Shown: positions 17,421-26,320, numbered from the stretch's first letter. The stretch is DNA of 32,910 nucleotides from CALGLS01 sp047626155 (GCA_047626155.1 JBLHRR010000047.1:1-32910), one strand, 5' to 3'. A program made the numbers and translations. The notes: a model not told the origin generated them from the sequence alone.

Positions 17421-17732
17421 TCCTTCTTTTGCTATAGCCATAACAAAGCTATAGCTCCGCATTTATACTTCTGAGAAATCTACATTGGTTAAATTCCTGT
17501 ATTATTAAATTATAAGGAGAGGTATGCGCTATTGTGTACTGTCTTCAAGTCCTATGAACAATTAAATCTGGGAATTATCTCTTCTTCAGATTCTGTAAGT
17601 ATGTTAGGCTCGCATTGTAATCTCATGACTTTAACGTTCCTTCAATAGGACAAACAACACATCAACAAATCAAGTACCCACTATATTAGGTAGGGTACAA
17701 AGAGCTTTTCTTGAATCTGTTTTTGGGATGCG

Positions 17733-17768
17733 CCCCTCTTCTTTTGTTAGGAGAGGGGACTTTTTATT
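17733..17768 (+). terminator. Orphan 9-bp GC-rich terminator
   Basis: CCCCTCTTC (17733-17741) pairs with GGAGAGGGG (17750-17758), including one GU pair, around an 8-base loop. ACTTTTTATT follows, which is a classical intrinsic terminator for the plus strand. No plus-strand gene precedes it within 900 bases. It could end a small RNA or a deleted gene. For the minus-strand GH3 gene the T run is on the wrong side. Confidence 0.5.
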
Positions 17769-17886
17769 ATTGGGAATTAGACGGGAGATTCCAAAATATC
17801 GTTTTTCCTTTCGCTTACTCTGCCTAAAGGAGAGCTTTCGCCCACTGCGACATTTTGGGAAACATCGGTGGAAAGAGGAGATTAGC

Positions 17887-19413
17887 TTATTGTGTAGTTG
17901 TGAATTCTAAAATTTCTTCCACGTATTTTCTGTTATTAGCCAGTCGTGGTACTTTATTTTGAACACCATATTTTCCTTTTGCTTTCATCCAGCTTAGAAA
18001 CGTTCCTTTAGGCATGGCTGTCATTCGGAGTTGTTCCAGTGCCATGTCTTTATAGCGCTTGGCTTCGTAGTCGGAATTTATTTTTTGCAAATTCAAGTCC
18101 AGTATTTTATTGAATTGCTCCATATTGTCAGGCGCGTTTTCAAATTCGATCAACCATTCGTGTCCTCCCTTTCCTGTGCCTTCGATATAAATAGGAGCGA
18201 CCGTATATTCAGAAACAATAGCACCGGTAGTTTGACAAGTTAGTTCGATTGCTTTATCCGTATTCGACACCATAACTTCTTCACCGAATGCGTTGACAAA
18301 CTGCTTTGTTCTTCCTGTGATTTTTATCTTATATGGAAAGGTGGATGTAAACATAACGGTATCCCCTATGAGGTATCTCCACAAACCAGCGTTGGTACTA
18401 ATAAGCATGGCGTAGTTTTTTCCAACTTCCACATCTGCTAATGGAATCGCGACAGGGTTATCTTCCTGCCAGTCTTCCATTGGAACAAATTCGTAGTAAA
18501 CGCCATTATCCAAAAGCAGCAGCATATCGTCTTTATCAAAATCCAACTGAGAGCCAAAATATCCTTCAGAGGCATTATATACTTCCTGATAGGTCACATC
18601 ACTAGAAGGTAAAAAACGATACAATTGTTCTCGGTAAGGTTTGATCCCTACGCCTCCGTGAATGTAGGCTTCAAAGTTAGGCCACACTTCCAACATGTGC
18701 TCTTTGCCACTCATTTCTAATATCTTCCGGAAGAAAACGATGATCCAGCTTGGAACACCTCCTACCATCCGGATCTTCGATGATTGTTCGATCGCCACTT
18801 CTGCCATTATTTCAATCTTCCTCTCCCAGTCTTCCATAAAAACGGTATCCAGGTCTGGTTCAAAAAATGGACGTGCTATCTTGGGCATACTACGCACCAT
18901 AAGAGCAGATACATCTCCATAAATCGTATTCAGGTGTGGTTTATATTTTTGATGACTTCCTGCCATGAGAAAGTTCTTCCCAGAGAAGATGGTACAATCG
19001 GGTCTGTTGTGATACAAAATAGTCATCGTATCCCAGGACCCCTTCATATGACAATCTTTAAAGTTTTCATCAGAAACGGGAATGAACTTACTTTTATCAC
19101 TAGTTGTACCAGAGGATTTTGAAAATTGGGTAACTGCACCTGGCCAAAGAATACTTTTCTCTCCCTCCATCATTCGCTGAATAAAAGGCTTGAGCGATTC
19201 ATAGTCCTGTACCGGAACCTTCTCTCCAAAGTCTTTGAGGTTCTTCACCTCATTGAAATGATGTTTCTTTCCCCACTCCGTTTGGCGACCTCCTTCCATT
19301 AGTTTTTTGAATACCGCCTGCTGCGCTTCATGAGGGTTATTCATAAAATGCTCTATCTCTCTGAAGCGATAGTTATAGTAAGACTGGAAAAGAAAATTGG
19401 CCAGCGTTCTCAT
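17887..19413 (-). CDS. GH3-family acyl-adenylate enzyme of unknown substrate
   Basis: GH3 proteins belong to the adenylate-forming superfamily. In plants they join amino acids to jasmonate or auxin. Bacterial members are common in Bacteroidota and their substrates are not known to me. The 508-residue protein has the family's ATP-binding loop SKSSGTTSDKSKFIPV (98-113), the second motif YNASEGYFGSQ (about 280-290), LWRYLIGDTVMF (about 343) and the hinge-like TGRTKQFVNAFGEE (about 370). There is no signal peptide or membrane helix, so it is cytosolic. It lies 225 bases downstream of uvrA on the same strand, without a clear terminator between them. No amino-acid or hormone-like pathway gene is nearby. 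The family call is firm and the function is open. Confidence 0.88.
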   Translation of the reverse strand: MRTLANFLFQSYYNYRFREIEHFMNNPHEAQQAVFKKLMEGGRQTEWGKKHHFNEVKNLKDFGEKVPVQDYESLKPFIQRMMEGEKSILWPGAVTQFSKSSGTTSDKSKFIPVSDENFKDCHMKGSWDTMTILYHNRPDCTIFSGKNFLMAGSHQKYKPHLNTIYGDVSALMVRSMPKIARPFFEPDLDTVFMEDWERKIEIMAEVAIEQSSKIRMVGGVPSWIIVFFRKILEMSGKEHMLEVWPNFEAYIHGGVGIKPYREQLYRFLPSSDVTYQEVYNASEGYFGSQLDFDKDDMLLLLDNGVYYEFVPMEDWQEDNPVAIPLADVEVGKNYAMLISTNAGLWRYLIGDTVMFTSTFPYKIKITGRTKQFVNAFGEEVMVSNTDKAIELTCQTTGAIVSEYTVAPIYIEGTGKGGHEWLIEFENAPDNMEQFNKILDLNLQKINSDYEAKRYKDMALEQLRMTAMPKGTFLSWMKAKGKYGVQNKVPRLANNRKYVEEILEFTTTQ

Positions 19414-19638
19414 GTTAAATAATAACTTTTGGGCTTAGATAATAGTAATAGTGTGGGTGGAAATTCTAATTTTCTGGATTGGCAATCAGCGATTTAGCTG
19501 AATGATAATCCGTAAAGTTACGACTTCTTTACACTCTAAAATAAGAATAATGATAAAACATCTCCTAATAGAGGTAGATTTATTTTTTCATTACTAGTGG
19601 AGTTAACGTAAAATGAATGATGTATAGTTGGGTCATTG

Positions 19639-22494
19639 CTATAATTCCAGCTTCAAAAACGCTCCCGTATGGCTTTTTTTATTCTTTACTACCTGCTCTG
19701 GGGTACCCGCCACCAATAATTCACCTCCGCGATATCCTCCTTCCGGGCCCATATCAATCACATAGTCTGCCATTTTAATGACGTCCATATTGTGCTCTAT
19801 AATAGCAATGGTATTTCCTTTATCTACCAATTTCATAAGCACTTCCAATAATTTCCGAATATCTTCAAAATGCAAACCTGTTGTTGGTTCATCCAAAATA
19901 TAAAAGGTATTTCCTGTATCTCGTTTGGATAACTCTTCAGCTAATTTTACCCGTTGTGCTTCACCTCCGGACAAAGTAGTTGCCTGCTGCCCGAGCGTGA
20001 TGTATCCAAGGCCAACTTCTTTTAGCGTCCTTGTCTTTCGAAAGATAGAGGGGATATTTTGAAAAAAGTCTACCGCTTCTTCTACAGTCATATCAAGTAC
20101 ATCACTAATAGATTTCCCTCTATACATCACTTCTAGCGTCTCTCTGTTGTAGCGACGGCCGAGACATTGTTCACAGTCTACTTGTACGTCAGGTAAGAAA
20201 TTCATTTCTATCACTCTGCGACCTGCGCCTTCACAAGTTTCGCAACGACCTCCTTTTACATTGAAAGAAAAACGACCCGGTTTATAGCCTCTAATTTTTG
20301 CCTCTGGTAGTACCGAAAATATCTTTCTGATATCCGTAAAGAGTCCCGTATAAGTGGCCGGATTTGAACGAGGTGTACGGCCAATTGGAGACTGATCGAT
20401 TTCAATAACTTTATCCAAATGCTCCAAACCTTTCAACTCTTTATAAGGCATTGGACGAGCATTGGAACGATAAAAATGAGCGCGCAAAATAGGGTACAGG
20501 GTTTCATTGATCAATGTCGATTTTCCACTTCCCGATACACCGGTAATACAACAAAAAGTGCCTAGTGGTATTTTGACATCTACAGATTTCAAATTATTAC
20601 CAGTAGCCCCTTTCAACTCTAAGAATTTGCCATTCCCCTTTCTTCGTTCTTTCGGCGTTGGAATTGTAGAACTATTGTTTAAGTAATTCGCTGTAATTGT
20701 ATCTTTCTTTAGGAAAGTCTTTGGAACGCCTTCACCAACTAGGTTACCTCCATATTTTCCAGCACCCGGCCCCAAGTCGATAAGGTAATCAGAAGCCAAC
20801 ATAATATCCTTGTCATGTTCTACGACCAAAACTGTATTTCCAATTTCTGTCAATTCGCGAAGCGCTTCTATTAGACGTTGATTGTCTCTTTGGTGCAATC
20901 CGATACTTGGTTCATCAAGAATGTAGGTTATTCCTGTCAGTTGAGAACCTATTTGGGTCGCCAATCGAATTCGTTGTGACTCTCCACCTGACAATGATCT
21001 TGCCGGACGGAATAAGTCAAGGTAATCCAAACCGACGTGTAGTAAAAAGCCGAGTCGCATTTTCAATTCTTTCAAGATATCTTTTCCAATTACTTTTTGG
21101 CGTTCAGAAAGGTGCGGATCTAGTTTATGTAACCAATCCGAAAGCTCTGCAATATCCATTCGAGCGAGTTCGGATATATTTTTTTCATGGACTTTAAAGT
21201 GAAGCGATTCTTTTTTCAAACGCTGTCCCTGGCAGTCTGGGCATTTATCAACCATCATAAATTCCTCTGCCCACTTTCTAATTTTATCAGAGCCAGATTC
21301 CTGATACCAACGAATAAGCATGTTCATCAAGCCTTCGTAAGCGAGGTTGTAAACAAAATCGTGTTTGCTGTATTTTACATCCACCTCAAATTTATCATTG
21401 CCTCCGTTTAGGATGGTTTCCAATGCTTCCTTAGGAATCTTCTTGATAGGGGTAGAAAAAGTAAACTTGAATTTTTTAGCAATAGCTTTCAGTTGTTTAA
21501 AGGTCATGTTCTCCCGCACCTCTCCAAAAGGAACAATCCCTGCCTCGTTGATACTTTTAGAATCATCGGGAATCACCTTTTTCATATCAATGGTCTGAAC
21601 CGTCCCGAGGCCTTTACATTTGGGGCACATTCCATAAGGCGAATTGAAGGAAAAAGCGTTTGGCGAAGGCTCTTCATAAGACAGCCCTGTTTCCGGATCC
21701 ATGAGGTGCTTGCTATACGGAAACACTTTGTTAGAAGCTACATCCAATAGCATCATCAGACCGTTGCCCATCTTTAAGGTTGTCTGAATAGAAGCAGCTA
21801 TTCTTTCTTCATTTTTTTTATCAACCGTGAGTCGATCAACTACGGCCTCAATGTCGTGGGTTTTATACCGATCCAATTGCATCGAAGGTTTGATGTCTAA
21901 TACTTCTCCATCCACCCGAACTTTTGTGTAGCCTTGTTTTCCAATTTGAGTGAAGAGTTCCCTGTAATGACCTTTACGGGATCGAACCATAGGAGCAAGC
22001 AAGTATATTTTTTTTCCTTTAAAATTTTTGAAAATCTGTTCTACCATTTGCTCCTCGCTGTACTTCACCATTTTCTTTCCGGAGTCGTAAGAATAAGCAT
22101 CAGAAGCTCTAGCAAAAAGCAATCGAAGAAAGTCATAAATTTCTGTAATGGTACCGACTGTTGACCGGGGGTTTTTGCTGGTTGTCTTTTGCTCAATAGA
22201 GATTACGGGGCTCAGTCCCGTAATCTGTTCTACATCAGGCCGTTCCATCTCTCCGATAAATTGGCGGGCATAGGCGGAGAATGTTTCCATATATCGACGT
22301 TGCCCCTCTGCATAAATGGTATCGAAGGCCAGTGAAGATTTTCCACTGCCGCTGATTCCGGTAATGACCACAAATTTATTACGAGGTATGTTTACATCAA
22401 TATCCTTAAGATTGTGTACCCGAGCGCCGAGTACTTCAATTACCTCTTGTTCTTTAACGGGAGAGTTCTTTTTCTGGGTAGTAACTTTAGCCAT
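19639..22494 (-). CDS. uvrA: Excinuclease ABC subunit A
   Basis: The damage-recognition ATPase of nucleotide excision repair. It loads UvrB at bulky DNA lesions. The 951-residue protein is full length. The first ATPase has Walker A GISGSGKS (46-53) and signature LSGGESQR. The second has GVSGSGKS and LSGGEAQR with DEPTTGLH. Zinc-binding cysteine pairs are visible: CPKCKGLG, CPDCQGQR, and the CETCEGAG ... CEQCLGRR finger of the second half. Start ATG follows a TATTTTTG element at 22581-22588. uvrB and uvrC are not in the window, as is usual. GH3 follows on the same strand. No anomalies seen. Confidence 0.98.
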   Translation of the reverse strand: MAKVTTQKKNSPVKEQEVIEVLGARVHNLKDIDVNIPRNKFVVITGISGSGKSSLAFDTIYAEGQRRYMETFSAYARQFIGEMERPDVEQITGLSPVISIEQKTTSKNPRSTVGTITEIYDFLRLLFARASDAYSYDSGKKMVKYSEEQMVEQIFKNFKGKKIYLLAPMVRSRKGHYRELFTQIGKQGYTKVRVDGEVLDIKPSMQLDRYKTHDIEAVVDRLTVDKKNEERIAASIQTTLKMGNGLMMLLDVASNKVFPYSKHLMDPETGLSYEEPSPNAFSFNSPYGMCPKCKGLGTVQTIDMKKVIPDDSKSINEAGIVPFGEVRENMTFKQLKAIAKKFKFTFSTPIKKIPKEALETILNGGNDKFEVDVKYSKHDFVYNLAYEGLMNMLIRWYQESGSDKIRKWAEEFMMVDKCPDCQGQRLKKESLHFKVHEKNISELARMDIAELSDWLHKLDPHLSERQKVIGKDILKELKMRLGFLLHVGLDYLDLFRPARSLSGGESQRIRLATQIGSQLTGITYILDEPSIGLHQRDNQRLIEALRELTEIGNTVLVVEHDKDIMLASDYLIDLGPGAGKYGGNLVGEGVPKTFLKKDTITANYLNNSSTIPTPKERRKGNGKFLELKGATGNNLKSVDVKIPLGTFCCITGVSGSGKSTLINETLYPILRAHFYRSNARPMPYKELKGLEHLDKVIEIDQSPIGRTPRSNPATYTGLFTDIRKIFSVLPEAKIRGYKPGRFSFNVKGGRCETCEGAGRRVIEMNFLPDVQVDCEQCLGRRYNRETLEVMYRGKSISDVLDMTVEEAVDFFQNIPSIFRKTRTLKEVGLGYITLGQQATTLSGGEAQRVKLAEELSKRDTGNTFYILDEPTTGLHFEDIRKLLEVLMKLVDKGNTIAIIEHNMDVIKMADYVIDMGPEGGYRGGELLVAGTPEQVVKNKKSHTGAFLKLEL

Positions 22495-22580
22495 AGTATA
22501 TTGAATCGCATTAAAAAAGTATGTTCATCGACAGATCATTAAAAACTAAGCAAGGTAACAATCCGTCAAAGAGCGAGGAA

Positions 22581-22588
22581 CAAAAATA
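22581..22588 (-). promoter_or_regulatory. Probable uvrA -7 element
   Basis: The minus strand reads TATTTTTG, an exact TAnnTTTG match, 86 bases before the uvrA ATG. No -33 TTTG was found at the usual spacing. I did not recognise a LexA-type box. Confidence 0.4.
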
Positions 22589-22851
22589 CAGTTTAGTAGT
22601 GATAGTTACTTAATAAAAGTAGGTGTTATAATTGGCCTGCTTATAAAGACTTGCTCATTCCAACCTCTTATTATAGTAGGTAGAACAATGCAATAGAATT
22701 TTAGTTGAAGGGATCTCTCTTATAAAAATCCCTTATAAAAAGAATTCACTTTGTTAGAAGGATTAATGTGCATATCCCCTAAAAACTTCCTTTTCAGGTG
22801 AAATTAATGAAACAATAACAAGAACATAGGGGTATAATCCTCTATAGCTAG

Positions 22852-22859
22852 TACCTTTG
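22852..22859 (+). promoter_or_regulatory. Probable promoter of wecA-crcB
   Basis: TACCTTTG matches TAnnTTTG exactly and lies 40 bases before the ATG at 22900. There is no clear -33 element. Confidence 0.45.
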
Positions 22860-22899
22860 CACTTACACCCTATTTTATCGGAACTAAAACACACAGGTA

Positions 22900-24006
22900 A
22901 TGTACGACGTCATTTTGAGTTTTATTACCTCATTTACACTCACATACTTCGCTATCCCTCCAATCATTAATATTGCTATTTCCAAAAATTTATGCGATGA
23001 ACCGGGGGAACGTAGATCTCATAGCGTAAGTACTCCTTCACTTGGCGGTATCGCTATCTTTGCTGGTTTGATCTTTTCCATCATTATGTGGACACCATTC
23101 AATGTTTTTGGTGACTTACAATACATTCTCTGTGCTTTCATTATTCTATTTTTAGTTGGTGCGAAAGATGACATTGCACCCGTATCTGCAAAAAAGAAAT
23201 TGACTGCTCAGCTTTTAGCTGCCATTATTCTCGTTTTCAAATCCAACATTGTTATTACTAGTTTTTACGGCCTTTTGGGTATAAACGAGTTGTATGACTG
23301 GGCAAGCATCCTAATTTCTATTTTCACCATTTTGGTTATTATCAATGCCTTTAACCTGATCGATGGGATTAATGGTCTATCAGGGAGTATAGCAACGCTG
23401 ATTTCCATTACTCTGGGTACTTGGTTTTTGTTAATGGAACGAATGGATATGGCCATCATCGCTTATGCGCTAGCCGGAGCCAGTATTGCTTTTTTAAAAT
23501 ACAATTTTACCCCTGCTAAAATATTTATGGGGGATACGGGTTCGCTCATTGTTGGTCTGACCTGTTCGATTTTGATTATTGAATTCATAGAGCTCCATCA
23601 GGTTTCGCCAAACAGTCCTTATGCCTTTTCTGCCGTACCAGCGGTTGCACTTGGGATTCTGATATTGCCCCTATTTGATACCCTACGTGTATTTATTGTT
23701 CGGGCAGCCAGAGGGAAGTCACCTCTTAATCCGGATCGAAGCCATATTCATCATTTACTACTCGACTTTGGATTATCTCACATGCAGGCAACAGGGCTTC
23801 TCGTCCTTGTTAATATCTTCTTCATCTTATTGGTTATCGCACTTCAGGAACTTGGAAATCATAGCCTTATCCTTTTAATCTCTGTAATTGCCTCTTCTCT
23901 CACGTATGTTTTGTATTCAGCTGTTAACCGACGGAAGAATCAGATAAAAGAGCAAATGAATGAAACACCAAAAAAGAAAGAGAGATTAAAAGAAACTGCT
24001 CTTTAG
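22900..24006 (+). CDS. Polyprenyl-phosphate N-acetylhexosamine-1-phosphate transferase (WecA/TagO type)
   Basis: An inner-membrane enzyme that moves a HexNAc-1-phosphate from UDP-sugar to undecaprenyl phosphate. It starts O-antigen, capsule or other surface glycan synthesis. The 368-residue protein has about ten or eleven membrane helices. Its cytosolic loops carry the superfamily motifs: DEPGERRSH (33-41), the Mg-binding AKDDIAP (Asp90, Asp91), NAFNLIDGINGL (149-160, with Asn152 and Asp155), FMGDTGSL (Asp212) and the histidine motif DRSHIHH (279-285). The histidine motif and lack of murein-cluster neighbours favour WecA/TagO over MraY. The charged C-terminal tail is KKKERLKETAL. crcB starts 12 bases after the stop, so the two are probably co-transcribed. 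The exact sugar is not readable. Confidence 0.9.
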   Translation: MYDVILSFITSFTLTYFAIPPIINIAISKNLCDEPGERRSHSVSTPSLGGIAIFAGLIFSIIMWTPFNVFGDLQYILCAFIILFLVGAKDDIAPVSAKKKLTAQLLAAIILVFKSNIVITSFYGLLGINELYDWASILISIFTILVIINAFNLIDGINGLSGSIATLISITLGTWFLLMERMDMAIIAYALAGASIAFLKYNFTPAKIFMGDTGSLIVGLTCSILIIEFIELHQVSPNSPYAFSAVPAVALGILILPLFDTLRVFIVRAARGKSPLNPDRSHIHHLLLDFGLSHMQATGLLVLVNIFFILLVIALQELGNHSLILLISVIASSLTYVLYSAVNRRKNQIKEQMNETPKKKERLKETAL

Positions 24007-24018
24007 TATCTTCGTGAA

Positions 24019-24381
24019 ATGCAACAACTCCTTTTCATTTTTCTGGGTGGTGGCTTAGGCAGCATTTGCAGGTATGGCATCGCTCAACTCGTTCCTCATT
24101 CTTCTAACTTTTCCTATGGTACTTTTGTCGCTAATGTCTTAAGTAGTTTGATACTTGGTATTGTAGTAGGGCTTGCACTAAAAAATGCGATAAGTGGAGA
24201 CAGTCGTCTATTCTTTATTACTGGTTTTTGTGGTGGCTTTAGTACTTTCTCAACCTTTTCTGCCGAAATGTTACAGCTGATCGAATCGGGAAATTATCTT
24301 GCGATGTTCAATTATGCTTTCTGGAGTATTTTGACTTGTATGGTTTGTATTTTTCTCGGAATGCGGTTGACTGCAGGATAG
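24019..24381 (+). CDS. crcB: Fluoride exporter CrcB/FluC
   Basis: A small dual-topology membrane channel that expels fluoride ions. The 120-residue protein is the usual length, with four membrane helices. Family motifs are GGGLGSICRYG (about 9-19), YGTFVANV (about 34-41, with the conserved Asn) and GFCGGFSTFSTF (about 74-85), which supplies the phenylalanine pair and the Na-coordinating loop. It starts 12 bases after the glycan transferase and has no promoter or fluoride riboswitch of its own in that gap. Expression therefore probably depends on read-through. A decayed alkB gene lies directly downstream. Confidence 0.95.
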   Translation: MQQLLFIFLGGGLGSICRYGIAQLVPHSSNFSYGTFVANVLSSLILGIVVGLALKNAISGDSRLFFITGFCGGFSTFSTFSAEMLQLIESGNYLAMFNYAFWSILTCMVCIFLGMRLTAG

Positions 24382-24432
24382 TTCATCTTTGCGAAGGAGT
24401 ACAATTCCCCCCTTATATAAAATCATAAGATC

Positions 24433-24778
24433 ATGACAAGTAGAGAGTTAAAACACCTAATTGCCTACGCAGTACCGCTTACTGGTTTTGTTTCTTTGTA
24501 CTAACAGGGCACCCTTTCCTTCGGAGTCGTCATCATTGCTTTTGTGCTGATTCCTCTAGTAGAATTTGAATTTTTCACACCGAATTCTAAAGAAACCCTA
24601 AGCGAGCAAGAAGAGAAATTAGCCAAAGAAAGTAACGTCTTTCCAATGAAATGATCAGACATTACGCTACATGAAGGAGAGTCCAAAATTGCCTTATGGG
24701 TACCCGACTTCTATGCTGATTGCGCTGGTACCTCCTCTCTGATTTAGTCTGATGAACAAACGGCTTCCAAACTCGTAA
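24433..24778 (+). pseudogene. alkB: alkB (alkane 1-monooxygenase) pseudogene, middle deleted
   Basis: AlkB is the membrane di-iron enzyme that hydroxylates medium-chain alkanes. From ATG 24433 the frame reads MTSRELKHLIAYAVPL, reaches a stop at 24502-24504 (SLY-stop-QG), then continues with VIIAFVLIPLVEFEFF and SEQEEKLAKESNVF, like the AlkB N-terminus. After about 24655 another frame reads TLRYMKESPKLPYGYP and MLIALVPPL-stop-FSLMNKRLPNS, like the AlkB C-terminus; its stop at 24740-24742 is TGA where Trp is expected. The gene ends at 24776-24778. A full AlkB has roughly 340-400 residues. Only about 70 and 38 remain, so the middle with all the iron-binding histidine boxes is missing. The gene is dead. 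Identification rests on both ends matching the same family in the right order. Confidence 0.8.
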
Positions 24779-24804
24779 TAATAAGATTTACCATAAGTTC
24801 CTCG

Positions 24805-24812
24805 TATCTTTG
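24805..24812 (+). promoter_or_regulatory. Probable glycosyltransferase promoter -7 element
   Basis: TATCTTTG matches TAnnTTTG exactly, 40 bases before the ATG at 24853. The -33 position would fall on the tail of the alkB remnant and shows no TTTG. Confidence 0.45.
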
Positions 24813-24852
24813 CCGCTTCAATTGATACCAAACTAAACCTGGAATTCCAATC

Positions 24853-25569
24853 ATGAGCCAAACTTTATCCATAATCATCCCCGCTTACAATGAAGAGCGA
24901 ACCATTCACCTTATACTGGACAAGGTAAAGGAGGTTGTCCTTATTGAGGATATTCAGAAAGAAATCATTATTACCAACGACTGCTCTAAAGACGATACGG
25001 AAGGTGCGGTCAAGCGGTATATGGCGGCTAATCCTAGTTTGAACATTCAGTACTTTGTCCACGAAGTAAATCAAGGCAAAGGGGCTGCATTACATACAGG
25101 TATAAAAAAAGCAACTGGTGACTACTTGATTATTCAAGACGCAGATTTGGAATACGATCCAGAGGAGTACAACATTTTACTAAAGCCAATTCTCAAGGGC
25201 TTTGCTGATGTGGTCTATGGCTCTCGCTTCATGGGAGGAAACCCTCACCGTATCCTTTTCTATTGGCACTCTCTTGGAAATAAGTGGTTAACAGGTCTTT
25301 CCAATATGTTTACCAATCTCAATTTGACAGACATGGAAACCTGTTACAAGTTATTCCGAAGTGATCTTATCAAACAGTTGGAATTAAAAGAAAACCGTTT
25401 TGGCTTTGAGCCGGAAGTTACTGCAAAAATCTCCCGAATTCCTGATGTCAGAATTTATGAAGTGGGGATTTCTTACTATGGCAGAACTTATGAAGAAGGG
25501 AAAAAAATTGGATGGAGAGATGGCTTTAGGGCTATTTACTGTATATTGAAATATAATCTTTTTAAGTAG
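24853..25569 (+). CDS. Family 2 glycosyltransferase, polyprenyl-phosphate hexose synthase-like
   Basis: Transfers a sugar from a nucleotide donor, probably to polyprenyl phosphate, as dolichyl-phosphate mannose or glucose synthases do. The 238-residue protein is a GT-A fold. IIIPAYNEERTI (7-18) starts the nucleotide-binding domain, TNDCSKDDT (41-49) follows, and the metal-binding DADLEYDPEE lies at 96-105. Later motifs are YGSRFMGG, DMETCYKLFR and RFGFEPEVTAKI, all typical of the DPM1/DPG-synthase group. There is no C-terminal membrane domain, so the protein is soluble or peripheral. Single gene with its own -7 element. It converges with the LysE-type gene with only 6 bases between stop codons. 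Donor and acceptor are not determinable here. Confidence 0.88.
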   Translation: MSQTLSIIIPAYNEERTIHLILDKVKEVVLIEDIQKEIIITNDCSKDDTEGAVKRYMAANPSLNIQYFVHEVNQGKGAALHTGIKKATGDYLIIQDADLEYDPEEYNILLKPILKGFADVVYGSRFMGGNPHRILFYWHSLGNKWLTGLSNMFTNLNLTDMETCYKLFRSDLIKQLELKENRFGFEPEVTAKISRIPDVRIYEVGISYYGRTYEEGKKIGWRDGFRAIYCILKYNLFK

Positions 25570-25575
25570 TTTGTG

Positions 25576-26211
25576 TCAAATATCCCATAGTACCCTCACC
25601 ATCAAAGCTATTCCAAAAGCAATTAAAGCGCATCCAGAGATTCGTCGCATCCAAAGGACGTGATGGGCTTTCAACTTATTACTGATGTATTTCGCTAGAG
25701 AGACTTTTAGCAAATCAGAAAAAACAATTACCAACATTATTCCTACAAAAAACTGACTGGCTTCTGAATTCGAATATTCCTTCTTCAAAACGACAGCCGT
25801 CATTACAGATATCCAGAAGAAAAAAGTGAAAGGATTAATCGTATTAATTAAGAAGCCTTTTACGGCCAACACCAAATAGGAAGCGCCCAGCTTCTTCTTA
25901 GTTAAGATTGGCTCATTCATATCCGGTGGCTTACCCCACAAAGTTAAGAATCCAATTAACAATAATACCACAGCTCCTGCTATTCCGACCCATAGTTTAA
26001 ATCCTTCAATTTCGGTAACACTAACGATACGAGATACACCCAAATATACCGCAATTATAAAAATAAGGTCACTTAGCCATATTCCAACTCCCATTGCAAA
26101 ACCCGCCCGAAATCCACGTTCCAAACCTGCCTGAATCAAAGCAAAGAAAATAGGACCCAACAGTATAGTTAGGGTTAAACCAAAAAAAAGTCCGTTAAGG
26201 AATGGCTGCAT
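25576..26211 (-). CDS. LysE/RhtB-family amino-acid exporter
   Basis: An inner-membrane protein of the LysE superfamily, which exports amino acids or related metabolites using the proton gradient. The 211-residue protein has six predicted membrane helices. It starts with MQPFLNGLFFGLTLTILLGP, whose GLTLTILLGP loop is the characteristic N-terminal motif. GFRAGFAMGVGIWLSDLIF follows, and NTINPFTFFFWISV gives the conserved NP..FFFW of the family. Start ATG precedes a triple heptamer repeat at 26222-26242. It is convergent with the glycosyltransferase and may share a transcript with yjbQ, 109 bases upstream. Substrate unknown. Confidence 0.85.
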   Translation of the reverse strand: MQPFLNGLFFGLTLTILLGPIFFALIQAGLERGFRAGFAMGVGIWLSDLIFIIAVYLGVSRIVSVTEIEGFKLWVGIAGAVVLLLIGFLTLWGKPPDMNEPILTKKKLGASYLVLAVKGFLINTINPFTFFFWISVMTAVVLKKEYSNSEASQFFVGIMLVIVFSDLLKVSLAKYISNKLKAHHVLWMRRISGCALIAFGIALMVRVLWDI

Positions 26212-26221
26212 GTTTTATAAA

Positions 26222-26242
26222 TAACTGTTAACTGTTAACTGT
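26222..26242. repeat. Three tandem copies of TAACTGT
   Basis: TAACTGT occurs three times in a row (26222-26228, 26229-26235, 26236-26242), 11 bases upstream of the LysE-type start. It could be a slippage-prone spacer that changes promoter geometry, or a multi-site operator. No regulator is known. Confidence 0.6.
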
Positions 26243-26320
26243 TGGCTATTAAATCCCACTAATGCATAATCAGTAAGCAAAGAATAACAACCAACTGCTG
26301 AATAGTTACTAAATTTCTTA

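Larger units (their letters stand above)
16784..17886. other. 1.1-kb decayed intergenic region
   Basis: No intact gene. It contains an SprB-repeat-like scrap on the minus strand (about 16970-17060), a 9-bp hairpin at 17397-17420 and a terminator-like hairpin at 17733-17768. Open frames such as 17178-17378 (-) and 17728-17910 (+) have no recognisable motif, and one runs through the hairpin and into the GH3 stop. The region looks like the residue of one or more lost genes. An unannotated small RNA ending at 17768 is possible. Confidence 0.5.
22495..22899. other. Divergent promoter region between uvrA and the wecA-like gene
   Basis: This 405-base AT-rich gap holds no gene. Two exact -7 elements point outwards: TATTTTTG for uvrA at 22581-22588 (-) and TACCTTTG for the wecA-like gene at 22852-22859 (+). 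Neither has a good -33 TTTG. I see nothing else convincing. Confidence 0.6.
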
